From Microbacterium sp. TNHR37B (GTDB taxonomy: Bacteria > Actinomycetota > Actinomycetes > Actinomycetales > Microbacteriaceae): DNA of 64,000 nt. Below the pieces are notes generated by a model. The model did not search any database. It was given only the letters and a program-made list of their open reading frames with translations, and had not been told where the DNA came from. The position numbers were made by a program, and so were the translations under genes. The stretch spans positions 124,001-188,000 of the forward strand of contig NZ_LQGV01000001.1 in NCBI RefSeq assembly GCF_001620065.1. The letters are read 5' to 3'. Positions 33,008-42,306 of the stretch are shown here, in pieces. Within the stretch, counting starts at the first letter, position 1, and every line of letters starts with the position of its first letter.

Positions 33008-34650
33008 CTCCGTCCCCGTCGCGCGGGCGCCGGCTCCCGCGTGAGGACGACGGCTCCACGCTGATCACGGTGCTCATCGTGATGCTGGTGCTCACCGTCG
33101 GTGCCCTCGCCCTCTCCGCCGTCATCGTCAACACGACCGGCATGCTCACCGGGTCCAGCAACCGCGCCAAGGCCCAGGCGGCCGTCGACGCCGGCATCGC
33201 CGCACAGACCGTGCGGTTGGAGAACGGCACCCTCGTGTGCGGTGCAGCGGGCGGGTCTGCGAAGGTCAACGGCGCCAGCAGCCCCAGCTACTCATACACG
33301 CTCGTCTGCGGAGCCGGGATCGCCACGCTGCGGACCACGGCCCGCGTCGGCGCCGAGGCGGCGACGCGACAGGCGGTGTTCTCGATGGCAGAAGACGCGG
33401 CCCTTCCGACCCAGGGCGGACCAGGCCTGTTCTACACCTACGGCATGAGCACCCGGCTCAACTCCTACGTGTTCGACGCCGCGCACAGCGAGGTCGGCAT
33501 CGACGACTTCGTCGGCTCGGCCGGTGTCTATGCGTCCACGGGCAAGATCGAGTGCGGCTCGGGATCGGTGTTCCCCGGCGATATCTACACCAAGACCGGC
33601 GCGCTGCAACTCGATTCGGGATGCACGGTCGAGGGTAACGCCTACATCGGCGACAAGGCGAACGTCAACGGCGGCACGATCAAGGGCTCCCTCATCGCCC
33701 CCAAGAACGACAGCCACAACATCGCCGGCACGATCGGTACGACGGCCGGCACCGCGGGAGGCAACGCCTTCCTCGGCGGCACCTTCACACTCAACAACGG
33801 CACGGTCTACGGAAGCGTCACCGCCTCGGGATCGGGCACCAGCACCCTCGGAAGCGGCACGATCAAAGGGAACTTCCGCTACAAGGGCAGCTACGGCATC
33901 TGGGGCACCCCCGCCAACCAGATCGTCAAGGGGGCTCTCGTGAAGGATGCGGCGCTGGCGGCGCCGACGCTCCCGGAGATCCCCGACTGGCAGGACGTGA
34001 GCTTCACGCCCGTCAACTCATCCACACCCCCCGCCGCGTGGGCCGCCGAGGGCTATAAGCTCACCACGGTGTCGGGGACAGCGTGCGAGAAGTGGTCCGG
34101 CAACAGCGCCGACGTGACCTCTCTGGCCGGCTCGCTGACGAGCCCCATGATCTTCGACATCCGCCAGTGCAGCGGAGGGTTCGACACGAACGCGGGCGGG
34201 GCCAAGAAAGAGGTCAAGGTCAACAAGGACATCGCCGTCATCGCGACGCACTGGTATCTGTCCGGAACCAAGTTCTCCAGCGCCGACGGAAACCCGCACA
34301 CGATCTTCCTCATCACCCCCGACGGGCAGCCGGCCGTCGCGGGGCCGCAATGCACCCTCCCGGCCAAGGGGTCGGAACAGCTCAACGACTCGAGCGTCGA
34401 CCCGAAGATCGCGATCTACATCTACACGCCGTGTCAGATGAAGTTCAACAGCAGCCCGGCGACCTTCCGCGGCCAGGTCTACTCCGGACAGTTGGCCTTC
34501 GGCGGTGGTGTGAAGGTCGCCTTTGCCCCTCGCCACATCCCCGGGTACGACTTCGGCAAGGACGTCGAGCCGTGGCCGGGCACCGAGGGCGGCACCGGCG
34601 CGACGACCTTCACGCTCCTGTCCACGCACGATGTGGCCACGACGCCATGA
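32998..34650 (+). CDS. PilX-like pilus protein with a beta-helix-like repeat region
   Basis: A 550-residue protein. Residues 18-60 resemble PilX-type proteins: DDGSTLITVLIVMLVLTVGA, a membrane helix, without a perfect class III site. Residues 187-315 contain repeated short strands with Gly-Asn turns (VEGNAYIGDKANVNGGTIKG, LNNGTVYGSVTASGSG, LGSGTIKGNF), the look of a bactofilin-like or adhesin beta-helix. A Cys-containing C-terminal domain follows (TACEKW, IRQCSGG, PQCTLP, TPCQMK). It overlaps both neighbours. An adhesive or structural role at the pilus tip or base is an inference. Confidence 0.75.
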   Translation: MLVTPSPSRGRRLPREDDGSTLITVLIVMLVLTVGALALSAVIVNTTGMLTGSSNRAKAQAAVDAGIAAQTVRLENGTLVCGAAGGSAKVNGASSPSYSYTLVCGAGIATLRTTARVGAEAATRQAVFSMAEDAALPTQGGPGLFYTYGMSTRLNSYVFDAAHSEVGIDDFVGSAGVYASTGKIECGSGSVFPGDIYTKTGALQLDSGCTVEGNAYIGDKANVNGGTIKGSLIAPKNDSHNIAGTIGTTAGTAGGNAFLGGTFTLNNGTVYGSVTASGSGTSTLGSGTIKGNFRYKGSYGIWGTPANQIVKGALVKDAALAAPTLPEIPDWQDVSFTPVNSSTPPAAWAAEGYKLTTVSGTACEKWSGNSADVTSLAGSLTSPMIFDIRQCSGGFDTNAGGAKKEVKVNKDIAVIATHWYLSGTKFSSADGNPHTIFLITPDGQPAVAGPQCTLPAKGSEQLNDSSVDPKIAIYIYTPCQMKFNSSPATFRGQVYSGQLAFGGGVKVAFAPRHIPGYDFGKDVEPWPGTEGGTGATTFTLLSTHDVATTP

Positions 34651-35471
34651 CCGCCGTCTCGTGGTGGGGACTGGCGCTCGGCTTCACGGCGGCGTTCGGA
34701 CTCGTGATCGGCTCCTTCCTCAATGTGGTCGTCGCGCGCGTGCCCGCCGGCATCCCGCTCACCCGCGAGAGCCGCTGCCCGGAATGCGACCGTCCGGTCA
34801 CGCCGTGGCAGAACGTGCCGATCGTCTCGTGGATGGTCCTCCGGGCCCGGTGCGCGGCGTGCGGAGGCCCGATCTCGGCCCGCTATCCGCTGGTGGAGGC
34901 CGCCACCGCGCTGGCGTTCCTCGCCGTCGTCTGGATCGTCGGCGACCGCGCCAGCGCCGTGGACCCGGCCGGCGTCGTCGCCCTGATCGCCTACCTCTAC
35001 CTCGCCGCCATCAGCATCGCCCTCGCCCTGATCGACCTCGACACGCACCGACTCCCCAACGCCATCGTCCTTCCGTCCTACGTCGTGATCGGCCTGCTGT
35101 TCGCGCTGGCCTGCCTTCTGGGCGCGCCGGGGGAGTCGCTTCTGCGTGCGGCCCTGTCGGGTGCGGTGCTCTTCGCCTTCTATGCGATCCTCCGGGCGGT
35201 GCGTCCCGGGGGGATGGGCGGCGGAGACGTGAAGCTCGCGGGAGTCCTGGGGATGGCGCTCGGCTGGGTCGGCTGGGGTGCCCTGGTCGTGGGAGCGTTC
35301 GCCGCATTCGTCCTGGGCGGCGTCTTCGGACTCGCGCTCATCGCGACCCGGCGCGCGACGCGCCGGACCGCCGTCCCGTTCGGACCCTGGATGATCGCGG
35401 GCGCGTGGATCGGCATCTCCGTAGGTCCCCAGATCGCGCAGTGGTACGTGGGAGCCCTGACCGTCGGCTGA
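34647..35471 (+). CDS. pilD: Prepilin peptidase PilD
   Basis: A 274-residue membrane aspartyl protease that removes the prepilin leader and methylates the new N-terminus. The cytoplasmic zinc loop has CPECDRPVTPWQNVPIVSW and CAACGGPI; the catalytic Asp residues are in LIDLDTHRLPN (about residue 131) and GMGGGDVKLAG (about residue 193). Eight membrane segments are expected. It starts with an ATGA overlap on the preceding gene. Confidence 0.95.
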   Translation: MTAVSWWGLALGFTAAFGLVIGSFLNVVVARVPAGIPLTRESRCPECDRPVTPWQNVPIVSWMVLRARCAACGGPISARYPLVEAATALAFLAVVWIVGDRASAVDPAGVVALIAYLYLAAISIALALIDLDTHRLPNAIVLPSYVVIGLLFALACLLGAPGESLLRAALSGAVLFAFYAILRAVRPGGMGGGDVKLAGVLGMALGWVGWGALVVGAFAAFVLGGVFGLALIATRRATRRTAVPFGPWMIAGAWIGISVGPQIAQWYVGALTVG

Positions 35472-35498
35472 GCCGGAGTCGGAGAGAGAGAACAGCGG

Positions 35499-36566
35499 AT
35501 GGCGAAGACGATCGTGGGCCTCGAGATCACCGAGGAGAGCGTGCGGGCGGTGGAGATGTCGACCGGGCGTTCGCCGCGCGTCGTCGCCTTCGGCGCGGTG
35601 CCCCTCCCGGAGGGCGCCGCGAAGGACTCCGAGGTGTTCGACACCGATGCGGTGGTCCTGGCTCTCCGTCAGCTCTGGTCGCGCGCCAAGATCACGGGTC
35701 GCCGGGTGGTTCTCGGCATCGGCAGCCGTCGGATCCTGGTGCGCGACTACACGACGCAGGCGATGCGACCCGATCTGCTCGCCCAGGCGCTGCCTTTTCA
35801 GGTTCAGGATCTCCTGCCGGTTCCGGCCGATCAGGCGGTGCTCGACTTCTATCCCGTCTCGCAGGTGGAGGACCAGGTCTCCGGCCTCCTCGTCGCGGCC
35901 GTCGCCGAGACGGTCGACGAGCTCGTGACCGCGGTGTCCCGCGCCAAACTCACCGTCGAGAGCGTCGATCTGGCGCCGTTCGCCCTCACGCGCGCCGTCA
36001 GCGGCCTCGCGGCGCCGGGGGAGACCATCGCCGCCCTGCACCTGGGCGACCACACGAGCTACGTCGTCGTGATGCGCGACGGTGTCCCGCGCTTCGTGCG
36101 TATCATCCCGATGGAGATCGCCACGGCGGCCGTCCGCGCTCGCTCTGCGCGCGCCGAGTCGTCCGCGGAAGCCGACGCGGAGGCCGAGGCGCCCCGCTTC
36201 GAGGAGGCGAGGGAGCCGGTCGCGGTGGGAGCTCCGCTGGTGCGCCGCCGGGCAGACCTGCGGGGAGCGGTCCGTCCCGTGTCGATGACGGAGGCGGAGA
36301 TCGGGGTCGCGGTCTCACGGCTCGGGAGCACGCTGCGCTTCTACGCGGACCGGTCCGCGGAGGCGCCGGTCACTCGTGTCCTGGTCAGCGGTGCGGGCGC
36401 TGTCGTCCCCGGTATCGGCGACGCGCTGGCGGCGAGTCTGCCGGTGCCGGTGGAACTGGTGGGCCTGTCGACGGTGACCTCCTCGACGCTGGCGATTCCG
36501 GCCGGCGACCTCGACGTCGACCTCCTCACGACGGGCGGCCTTGCCGGAGCGGGAGTGCGCGCATGA
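35499..36566 (+). CDS. pilM: Type IV pilus actin-like protein PilM
   Basis: A 355-residue cytoplasmic protein of the PilM/FtsA-like actin fold. MAKTIVGLEITEESVRAVEM is the phosphate-1 loop region, PFQVQDLLPVPADQAVLDFY and AALHLGDHTSYVVVMRDGVP follow, and RVLVSGAGAVVPGIGDALAA is the C-terminal nucleotide-site loop. It links the cytoplasmic motor to PilN and PilO. A charged, Ala/Glu-rich insertion of about 40 residues (near 205-245) is unlike the compact family members. Confidence 0.9.
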   Translation: MAKTIVGLEITEESVRAVEMSTGRSPRVVAFGAVPLPEGAAKDSEVFDTDAVVLALRQLWSRAKITGRRVVLGIGSRRILVRDYTTQAMRPDLLAQALPFQVQDLLPVPADQAVLDFYPVSQVEDQVSGLLVAAVAETVDELVTAVSRAKLTVESVDLAPFALTRAVSGLAAPGETIAALHLGDHTSYVVVMRDGVPRFVRIIPMEIATAAVRARSARAESSAEADAEAEAPRFEEAREPVAVGAPLVRRRADLRGAVRPVSMTEAEIGVAVSRLGSTLRFYADRSAEAPVTRVLVSGAGAVVPGIGDALAASLPVPVELVGLSTVTSSTLAIPAGDLDVDLLTTGGLAGAGVRA

Positions 36567-37207
36567 ACCCACGGTCCACCTCACCGGCTCTCCTCCTGGG
36601 CGGGCCTCCGCGCGTCAACCTCATGCCGCGGGCCGCGATCGACCGCCGGGAGCGCGCGGGCCTCCTCCGTCGCTGGGCGTGGGGTCTCGGGGCCACGCTG
36701 CTCACGGTCGCACTCCTCAGCGCCGCGGCGTACGGCCTGCAGACGATGGCCGCGCAGCGCCTCACCGCCGCCAACGCGCACACCACTGAGCTCCTCTCCG
36801 ACCTCTCCGCCCTCCAGCCCGTGCGGCAGAAACTCGACCTGCAGCAGAGTCTGTCGGACTTCCGGTCCCGCGCCATGGCGTCGGACGTCCGGTGGTCAAC
36901 GGTGCTCGGTGCCGTCGCCGATCGTCTGCCCGCCGGCGTCTCGATCGCCGATGTCGAGCTCTCGCCAGGCCCGGTTCCGCAGGGTGAGGATCCCACGACG
37001 CAGGTCGGCGTCTACGGTCACATCATCCTCACCAGCACGGACCCCGCCGACATCGTCCCGGTGATCCGCCGACTGCGCACGCTTCCCGGCGCCACCGACG
37101 TCGACGGATGGACACAGACGCTGGAAGAGGGCGTCTATCGTCACGACATCACCGTGACCCTCGATCAGTCGGTCTACACCGGCGCCTACCGGGCGAAGGA
37201 CGGCTGA
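36563..37207 (+). CDS. pilN: Type IV pilus alignment protein PilN
   Basis: A 214-residue bitopic protein. The N-terminal peptide RVNLMPRAAIDRRER is the PilM-binding NLLP-like motif, followed by a membrane helix (about residues 37-58), a coiled coil and a ferredoxin-like domain (DVRWSTVLGAVADRLPAGVS and IRRLRTLPGATDVDGW). It overlaps pilM by four bases. Confidence 0.9.
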   Translation: MNPRSTSPALLLGGPPRVNLMPRAAIDRRERAGLLRRWAWGLGATLLTVALLSAAAYGLQTMAAQRLTAANAHTTELLSDLSALQPVRQKLDLQQSLSDFRSRAMASDVRWSTVLGAVADRLPAGVSIADVELSPGPVPQGEDPTTQVGVYGHIILTSTDPADIVPVIRRLRTLPGATDVDGWTQTLEEGVYRHDITVTLDQSVYTGAYRAKDG

Positions 37208-37210
37208 GGC

Positions 37211-37972
37211 ATGAACAGACAGCTCATCAACCTGGCCGGAGTTCTCACCGTCTTGGCAATCCTGGTCGCCGGGGTCGTCGCCATCGCGCTGCCGATGTAC
37301 GGGACCGCGCAGAGCACCGATGCGCAGACGACGACGGTCGAGAACGCCAACGACGTGTACGAGCAGCAGATCGCCCAGCTGGACCGGGCCGGAGAGACGA
37401 TCAGCGCAGTCGACAGCGATCTCACAGAACTCCGCCGTGAGATCGCCGCCACCCCGCAGCTCGACGACGTGCAGCAGCTCGTCTCCGATGCCGCCCGCAC
37501 CGTCGACGTCCAGGTGAAGTCGGTGACGATCGGCGACCCGGTGCCCTGGGCGGAGCGCACGACGATCACCGAGGGGGACTCGGCCTCCGCGCCGGCCGAC
37601 CCCAGCGCAGAAGGGGCTGGGGCGGAAGGCGTCGAGGAGGCGACACCGGAGGCGACGGACTCCGGCGCCGACGGTACGCCCGACGACACCGCCTCGGCGC
37701 CGGCGACCTCGGCCGGCGATCCCGAATCTCCGCAGCAGCAGGTTCTGGTGACGATCGTCATCGATCTCACGGCCTCCTATACAGACACGGGGGACAGCGG
37801 TGGCTCGGGTCCGCTCGACGGCAACGCTCTCGCTGAGCGCGCGGGCCGGATGGCGGCCTTCGTCGACGCGCTCGGTCGCGGGCCCCGACTGCTATTCCCC
37901 GTGAAGATCTCTACCGACGACAAAGAACTCACCGTGACCGCCCTGACCTTCTTCCAGACGGAGGCACCATGA
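37211..37972 (+). CDS. pilO: Type IV pilus alignment protein PilO-like
   Basis: A 253-residue bitopic protein: one membrane helix (residues 8-32), a coiled coil with VYEQQIAQLDRAGETISAVD, and an alpha-beta domain. That domain is interrupted at about residues 117-180 by an acidic Ala/Pro/Glu-rich segment with no predicted fold, an insertion not seen in Gram-negative PilO. It starts three bases after pilN and overlaps pilT. Confidence 0.8.
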   Translation: MNRQLINLAGVLTVLAILVAGVVAIALPMYGTAQSTDAQTTTVENANDVYEQQIAQLDRAGETISAVDSDLTELRREIAATPQLDDVQQLVSDAARTVDVQVKSVTIGDPVPWAERTTITEGDSASAPADPSAEGAGAEGVEEATPEATDSGADGTPDDTASAPATSAGDPESPQQQVLVTIVIDLTASYTDTGDSGGSGPLDGNALAERAGRMAAFVDALGRGPRLLFPVKISTDDKELTVTALTFFQTEAP

Positions 37973-39114
37973 TCGCCGACACCTCTCCTCTCGACGCTCT
38001 GCTGCGCGTCGCGGCGGACCTCCGCGCGTCCGACGTCCACCTCACCGCCAACCATCCGCCGCAGATCCGGATCGACGGTGACCTCGCGCTGGTCCCCGGA
38101 TTCGAGAGCCCGACGAGCGCCAACTGGCTCGAGTCGGCGATCGGGGGGATCCTCACGACGGAACAGGTCGCGGAGTTCCGTGCGTCGGGGGAAGTCGACC
38201 TCTCGATCACGGTGCCCGAGGTAGCGCGGTTCCGTGTGAACGTGTTCCGCCAGCTCGGTCAGGTGGCCGTGGCGCTCCGGTTCATCCCGGAACGGATCAA
38301 GAGCTTCGAGGAGCTCGGCGTGCCGCGGATCGCGGCGGAGCTCGTCATGAAGCCCCGCGGCCTCGTGCTGGTGACGGGGCCGACGGGCTCCGGAAAATCG
38401 ACCACCCTCGCCTCGATGATCGACGTCGTCAATCGGAGCAAGCCCGCGCACATCGTCACGGTGGAAGACCCCGTGGAGTTCCAGCACACGAGCAAGCGGG
38501 CGCTGATCCACCAGCGGGAGATCGGCAGCGACACCGCCTCGTTCTCCGAGGCCCTGCGCCGGGTGCTCCGCCAAGACCCCGACATCATCCTCATCGGGGA
38601 GCTCCGCGATCAGGAGTCGATCTCCACGGCCCTCACCGCCGCCGAGACCGGTCACCTCGTCCTCTCGACGCTGCATACGCAGAGCGCGGCGAAGTCGATC
38701 AACCGCATCGTCGATGCGTTCCCCTCCGATCAGCAGAACCAGATCCGGACGCAGCTGGGCGACACCCTCCGGGGCATCATCACGCAGACGCTCCTTCCCA
38801 AGGCGCAGTCGGAGGGACGCGTGATCGCCACGGAAGTGCTGGTCAACTCTCCGGCCATCGCCAACCTCATCCGGGAAGGGGAGATCAGTCAGATCTACTC
38901 GATGCTGCAGGCCGGCGGGTCCGTCGGCATGCACACTCTCGATCAAGACTTGCAGCGCCTCGTCGCCGACGGGTCCATCTCGCTCACCGTGGCTCGGGAG
39001 ATCGCCGAGGATCCGCGCAGCTTCGACGAGACGAAGGTGCGCCCCGCCGACTACGACGCGGAGGCCTGGACGATGCACGCCTCGGAGCGCTCGGCCAGTG
39101 GCTGGGGTCTCTGA
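37969..39114 (+). CDS. pilT: Pilus retraction ATPase PilT
   Basis: A 381-residue hexameric ATPase that pulls the pilus back, giving twitching or DNA uptake. N-terminal ASDVHLTANHPPQIRIDGDL, Walker A GPTGSGKSTTLAS (near residue 138), Asp box VTVEDPVEF, Walker B PDIILIGELRDQES, His box LVLSTLHTQSAAKSINRIVD, and the PilT-specific end SLTVAREIAEDP. The last 30 residues extend beyond the usual end. It is coupled to pilC (TGATG). Confidence 0.95.
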   Translation: MIADTSPLDALLRVAADLRASDVHLTANHPPQIRIDGDLALVPGFESPTSANWLESAIGGILTTEQVAEFRASGEVDLSITVPEVARFRVNVFRQLGQVAVALRFIPERIKSFEELGVPRIAAELVMKPRGLVLVTGPTGSGKSTTLASMIDVVNRSKPAHIVTVEDPVEFQHTSKRALIHQREIGSDTASFSEALRRVLRQDPDIILIGELRDQESISTALTAAETGHLVLSTLHTQSAAKSINRIVDAFPSDQQNQIRTQLGDTLRGIITQTLLPKAQSEGRVIATEVLVNSPAIANLIREGEISQIYSMLQAGGSVGMHTLDQDLQRLVADGSISLTVAREIAEDPRSFDETKVRPADYDAEAWTMHASERSASGWGL

Positions 39115-40352
39115 TGCCACTCGTCGAGGAGTACGCCTACCGCGCGGTCGACACGACCGGTGGCGGCATCGTGAAGGGAACTCTGGAGGCCTCCAGCCAG
39201 GGTGCCGTCGCCGCGAAGCTGCGCGCGCAGGGGCTGACTCCGCTGGAAGTGACCCTCACCTCAAAGACGGGGCTGCACCGGGAGATCACGATCCCCGGCT
39301 TCGTCAAACGCGTGAAGGTCGCTACTCTCGCCGTGTTCGCCAAGCAGATGGCGGGACTCATCAACGCCGGGCTGCCCCTGATGCGCACGCTCTCGATCCT
39401 CATCGACCAGGCCGAGGACGCTCAGTTGCGTGACGCCCTCGTCAAGGTGCACGCGGCCGTCGAGTCCGGATCGGCCTTCTCGGCTGCGCTCGGTCAGCAC
39501 CCGACCGTCTTCCCGCCGCTGATGGTGAGCATGGTCCGGGTGGGGGAGTCGGGCGGTTTCCTCGGTCAGTCGCTCAGCACGATCGCGGAGACCTACAAGA
39601 ACGAGGCCGAGCTGCAGGACAAGATCCGCTCGGCCACGACCTACCCGCTCATCGTCCTCATCATCGCGATCGTCGGCGTCATCGCGATGGTGACCTTCGT
39701 CGTGCCGGTGTTCGAGGGCATGTTCGCCAATCTCGGGTCGGAGCTGCCGGTTCCCACCCAGATCATCGTCTCGGTCTCCCACAGCATGGTGTGGGTGCTG
39801 CCGACCGTCATCGTGCTCGGGATCGCGTTCTCGATCTGGTGGATGAAGTACCGCACCTCCGACGCCGTCCGTCGCATCGTCGATCCGCTCAAGCTCCGCA
39901 TGCCGGTGTTCGGCCCTCTCGCCACGAAGATCGCCGTCGCCCGCTTCAGCCGCGGACTCTCGATGATGCTCAACGCCGGCGTGCCTCTCGTCCAGGCGCT
40001 CGCGATCGTGGGCGCGGCGTCGAACAACTACCGGATCGAACAGGCTGTGCGGGCCGTCCAGGAGTCGGTGCGTCAGGGCAAGTCGTTCTCGACACCTCTC
40101 GCCAAGGCCGAGGTCTTCCCCCCGATGGTTGCGCAGATGGCCGCCGTCGGCGAGGAGTCCGGCACGCTCCCCGACATGCTGGCCAGCATCGCCGACTTCT
40201 ACGAGGGCGAGGTGCAGACCGCGACCGAGCAGCTGACGTCCTCGATCGAGCCGATCCTCATCGTGGGGATCGGGATCATCATCGGCGGCATGGTGGTCTC
40301 CCTGTATCTGCCGATCTTCTCCATCTACGGCGAGCTCGGCCAGTCCGGTTAG
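39114..40352 (+). CDS. pilC: Type IV pilus inner-membrane platform protein PilC
   Basis: A 412-residue protein with two T2SSF domains (about residues 75-195 and 280-400). The start EEYAYRAVDTTGGGIVKGTL is typical; repeated motifs are FAKQMAGLINAGLPLMRTLS with ALGQHPTVFPPLMVSMVRVG, and FSRGLSMMLNAGVPLVQALA with PLAKAEVFPPMVAQMAAVGE. It is the platform on which PilB and PilT act, and the last gene of the plus-strand operon. Confidence 0.95.
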   Translation: MPLVEEYAYRAVDTTGGGIVKGTLEASSQGAVAAKLRAQGLTPLEVTLTSKTGLHREITIPGFVKRVKVATLAVFAKQMAGLINAGLPLMRTLSILIDQAEDAQLRDALVKVHAAVESGSAFSAALGQHPTVFPPLMVSMVRVGESGGFLGQSLSTIAETYKNEAELQDKIRSATTYPLIVLIIAIVGVIAMVTFVVPVFEGMFANLGSELPVPTQIIVSVSHSMVWVLPTVIVLGIAFSIWWMKYRTSDAVRRIVDPLKLRMPVFGPLATKIAVARFSRGLSMMLNAGVPLVQALAIVGAASNNYRIEQAVRAVQESVRQGKSFSTPLAKAEVFPPMVAQMAAVGEESGTLPDMLASIADFYEGEVQTATEQLTSSIEPILIVGIGIIIGGMVVSLYLPIFSIYGELGQSG

Positions 40353-40366
40353 GTTTCCCCCAACGG

Positions 40367-40402
40367 CGGGGCGCGCGGAACTGGGGAGGGACGCGCGCCC
40401 CG
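40367..40402. terminator. Hairpin between the convergent pilC and pilB genes
   Basis: CGGGGCGCGCG (40367-40377) pairs perfectly with CGCGCGCCCCG (40392-40402) around a 14-base loop. It follows the pilC stop by 14 bases and probably serves as terminator for both directions. Confidence 0.75.
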
Positions 40403-40436
40403 CTTCCTCTTGCCATGGTGACTCGGGAACGTCGAT

Positions 40437-40477
40437 GTGCCCGGATCGTCAGACGCCACCGTGCCCGGGTCGTCAGA
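40437..40477. repeat. Pair of 17-base direct repeats at the pilB 3' end
   Basis: GTGCCCGGATCGTCAGA and GTGCCCGGGTCGTCAGA differ at one base and are separated by seven bases. The second copy contains the pilB stop codon, so the first appears to be a small duplication of the gene end into the spacer, like the repeat at 3221-3280. Confidence 0.7.
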
Positions 40478-42140
40478 GAGAGACGCGCAAGATCTCTTCG
40501 ATCGTCGTGATGCCCTCCGACACTTTGGCGAAGCCGTCCTCGCGCAGCGACACCAGCCCCTCGTCGATCGCCGTCGCGCGCAGTTCTGAGCCGGTCGCGT
40601 GCGACACCACGAGCTGCTCGAGGCGTTCGGTCACTTCCATGACTTCGTGCAGGGCGACGCGTCCGCGGTACCCCGTGCCGGAGCACTCGGGGCATCCGAC
40701 GGCGCGATACAGCACCGGGGGATCGAGTGGGTTGTGCGGGAAGCCCACCGAGGTGAGCACGTCAGGGCTTTCCGTGTAGCTCTCCCGGCACTTCGTGCAC
40801 AGCCGGCGCGCGAGTCTCTGGGCGACCACGGCCGACAGAGCGGTCCCCACCAGGTAGGGCTCGCAGCCGATCTCGACGAGACGAGTGAGGGCGCTGGGCG
40901 CATCGTTGGTGTGCAGGGTCGAAAGGACGAGGTGTCCGGTCAGCGCCGCCTCGATCGAGATCGTGGCGGTCTCCTTGTCGCGGATCTCTCCGACGAGGAC
41001 GACATCGGGGTCCGACCGGAGGATGGAGCGCAGCGCCGCCTGGAACGTCATGCCGGCGCGTTGATTCACCTGCACCTGGTTGATGCCGGCGATGCGGTAC
41101 TCCACGGGGTCCTCGACCGTGATGACGTTGATCCGCGGATTGGCGACGGCGCCCAGCGCCGTATAGAGAGTCGTCGACTTTCCCGACCCCGTCGGTCCTG
41201 TCACGAGCAACATTCCGTGGGGCCTGCCGATCGCGGCCCGGAACTTCTGTTCGTTGCGGAGCGAGAACCGCAGGTCGCTCATCGACAGCGACTGCGCGGA
41301 ACTGTCGAGGATGCGCATGACGATCTTCTCCCCCCAGACGGTCGGGAGGGTCGCGAGGCGGAGGTCGATCTGGCGGCCGTCGTGATGCACCGAGAGGCGA
41401 CCGTCCTGGGGGCGGCGGCGCTCGGCGATGTCGATCGCCGACATGATCTTCAGCCGTGAGATCACGCCGTCCTGGATGGCGCGGTCGGCGCGCTGCATCT
41501 CATGGAGGACGCCGTCGATGCGATACCGCACCGTGAGGAACTTCTCGCCCGGCTCGATGTGGATGTCGCTGGCCCGATCGTTGATGGCCTGTGCGATGAG
41601 AAGATTGACGAACCGCACCACGGGAGCGTCGTCGACCTGCTCCTCGATGGACTCGGTGCCCCCGGTGCCGTCGGAGGCCGCGATCTCGCCGATCTGCTCG
41701 GACAGGTCCAACAGCTCCTCGTCGGACCGCAGCAGGCGCGCGAAGGCGGCCTCGAGCGCATCGGCGGCCACCACGACGGGTCTGACGTTCAGCTCGGTGG
41801 CCGTGGCGATGTCGTCGATCGCGATGAGGTCGGTCGGATCGGCCATCCCGACGGTGAGGCTGCGCCGGCCCCGGCCCACGGGGATCACCTGGTAGCGGCG
41901 GCAGAGGGCGGCCGGCACCGCCGAGACGATGTCGGGGGAGAGGTCCACGTCGGAGAGATCGACGAAGGGGAGTCCGGTCTGGCGGGCGATCGCCTGCGCG
42001 AGCTGGCGTTCCGACACGAGCCCCGCGTCCACGAGGCGGCGCCGCAGCTCCGCTCCTTCGCCGACTTCGGCGACGACGTCGGACACCACGTCCGCGCTGA
42101 TCGCCCCGGTGTGCACCAGGCTTTCCGCGAGTCCCTTCAC
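40473..42140 (-). CDS. pilB: Pilus extension ATPase PilB
   Basis: A 555-residue assembly ATPase. The N-terminal T2SSE_N domain has AQAIARQTGLPFVDLSDVDL and RRYQVIPVGRGRRSLTVGMA; the motor has ASDIHIEPGEKFLTVRYRID, Walker A GPTGSGKSTTLYT, VEDPVEYRIAGINQVQVN, Walker B PDVVLVGEIRDKETA and LVLSTLHTNDAPSALTRL; the tetra-Cys zinc site is LCTKC and CPECSGTG. The GTG at 42140 is preceded by GGGAAAGGGG. It faces the rest of the locus and needs its own promoter, so extension and retraction motors are regulated separately. Confidence 0.95.
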   Translation of the reverse strand: MKGLAESLVHTGAISADVVSDVVAEVGEGAELRRRLVDAGLVSERQLAQAIARQTGLPFVDLSDVDLSPDIVSAVPAALCRRYQVIPVGRGRRSLTVGMADPTDLIAIDDIATATELNVRPVVVAADALEAAFARLLRSDEELLDLSEQIGEIAASDGTGGTESIEEQVDDAPVVRFVNLLIAQAINDRASDIHIEPGEKFLTVRYRIDGVLHEMQRADRAIQDGVISRLKIMSAIDIAERRRPQDGRLSVHHDGRQIDLRLATLPTVWGEKIVMRILDSSAQSLSMSDLRFSLRNEQKFRAAIGRPHGMLLVTGPTGSGKSTTLYTALGAVANPRINVITVEDPVEYRIAGINQVQVNQRAGMTFQAALRSILRSDPDVVLVGEIRDKETATISIEAALTGHLVLSTLHTNDAPSALTRLVEIGCEPYLVGTALSAVVAQRLARRLCTKCRESYTESPDVLTSVGFPHNPLDPPVLYRAVGCPECSGTGYRGRVALHEVMEVTERLEQLVVSHATGSELRATAIDEGLVSLREDGFAKVSEGITTIEEILRVSL

Positions 42141-42306
42141 GGCGCCCCTTTCCCTCGAAGTATCGTATGCCTCCCCGCACGGGCGTGAAAGAACGAGATC
42201 AGTGTGAACTCTGTGACAGAAGTGTTTGGCGAGGAGGTCTTGCCCGCCCGCCCGGCTCCCGTCAACCCCCGATCCGCCGTGGGGAGTGTCGCCTAGGGTG
42301 GGCGCC

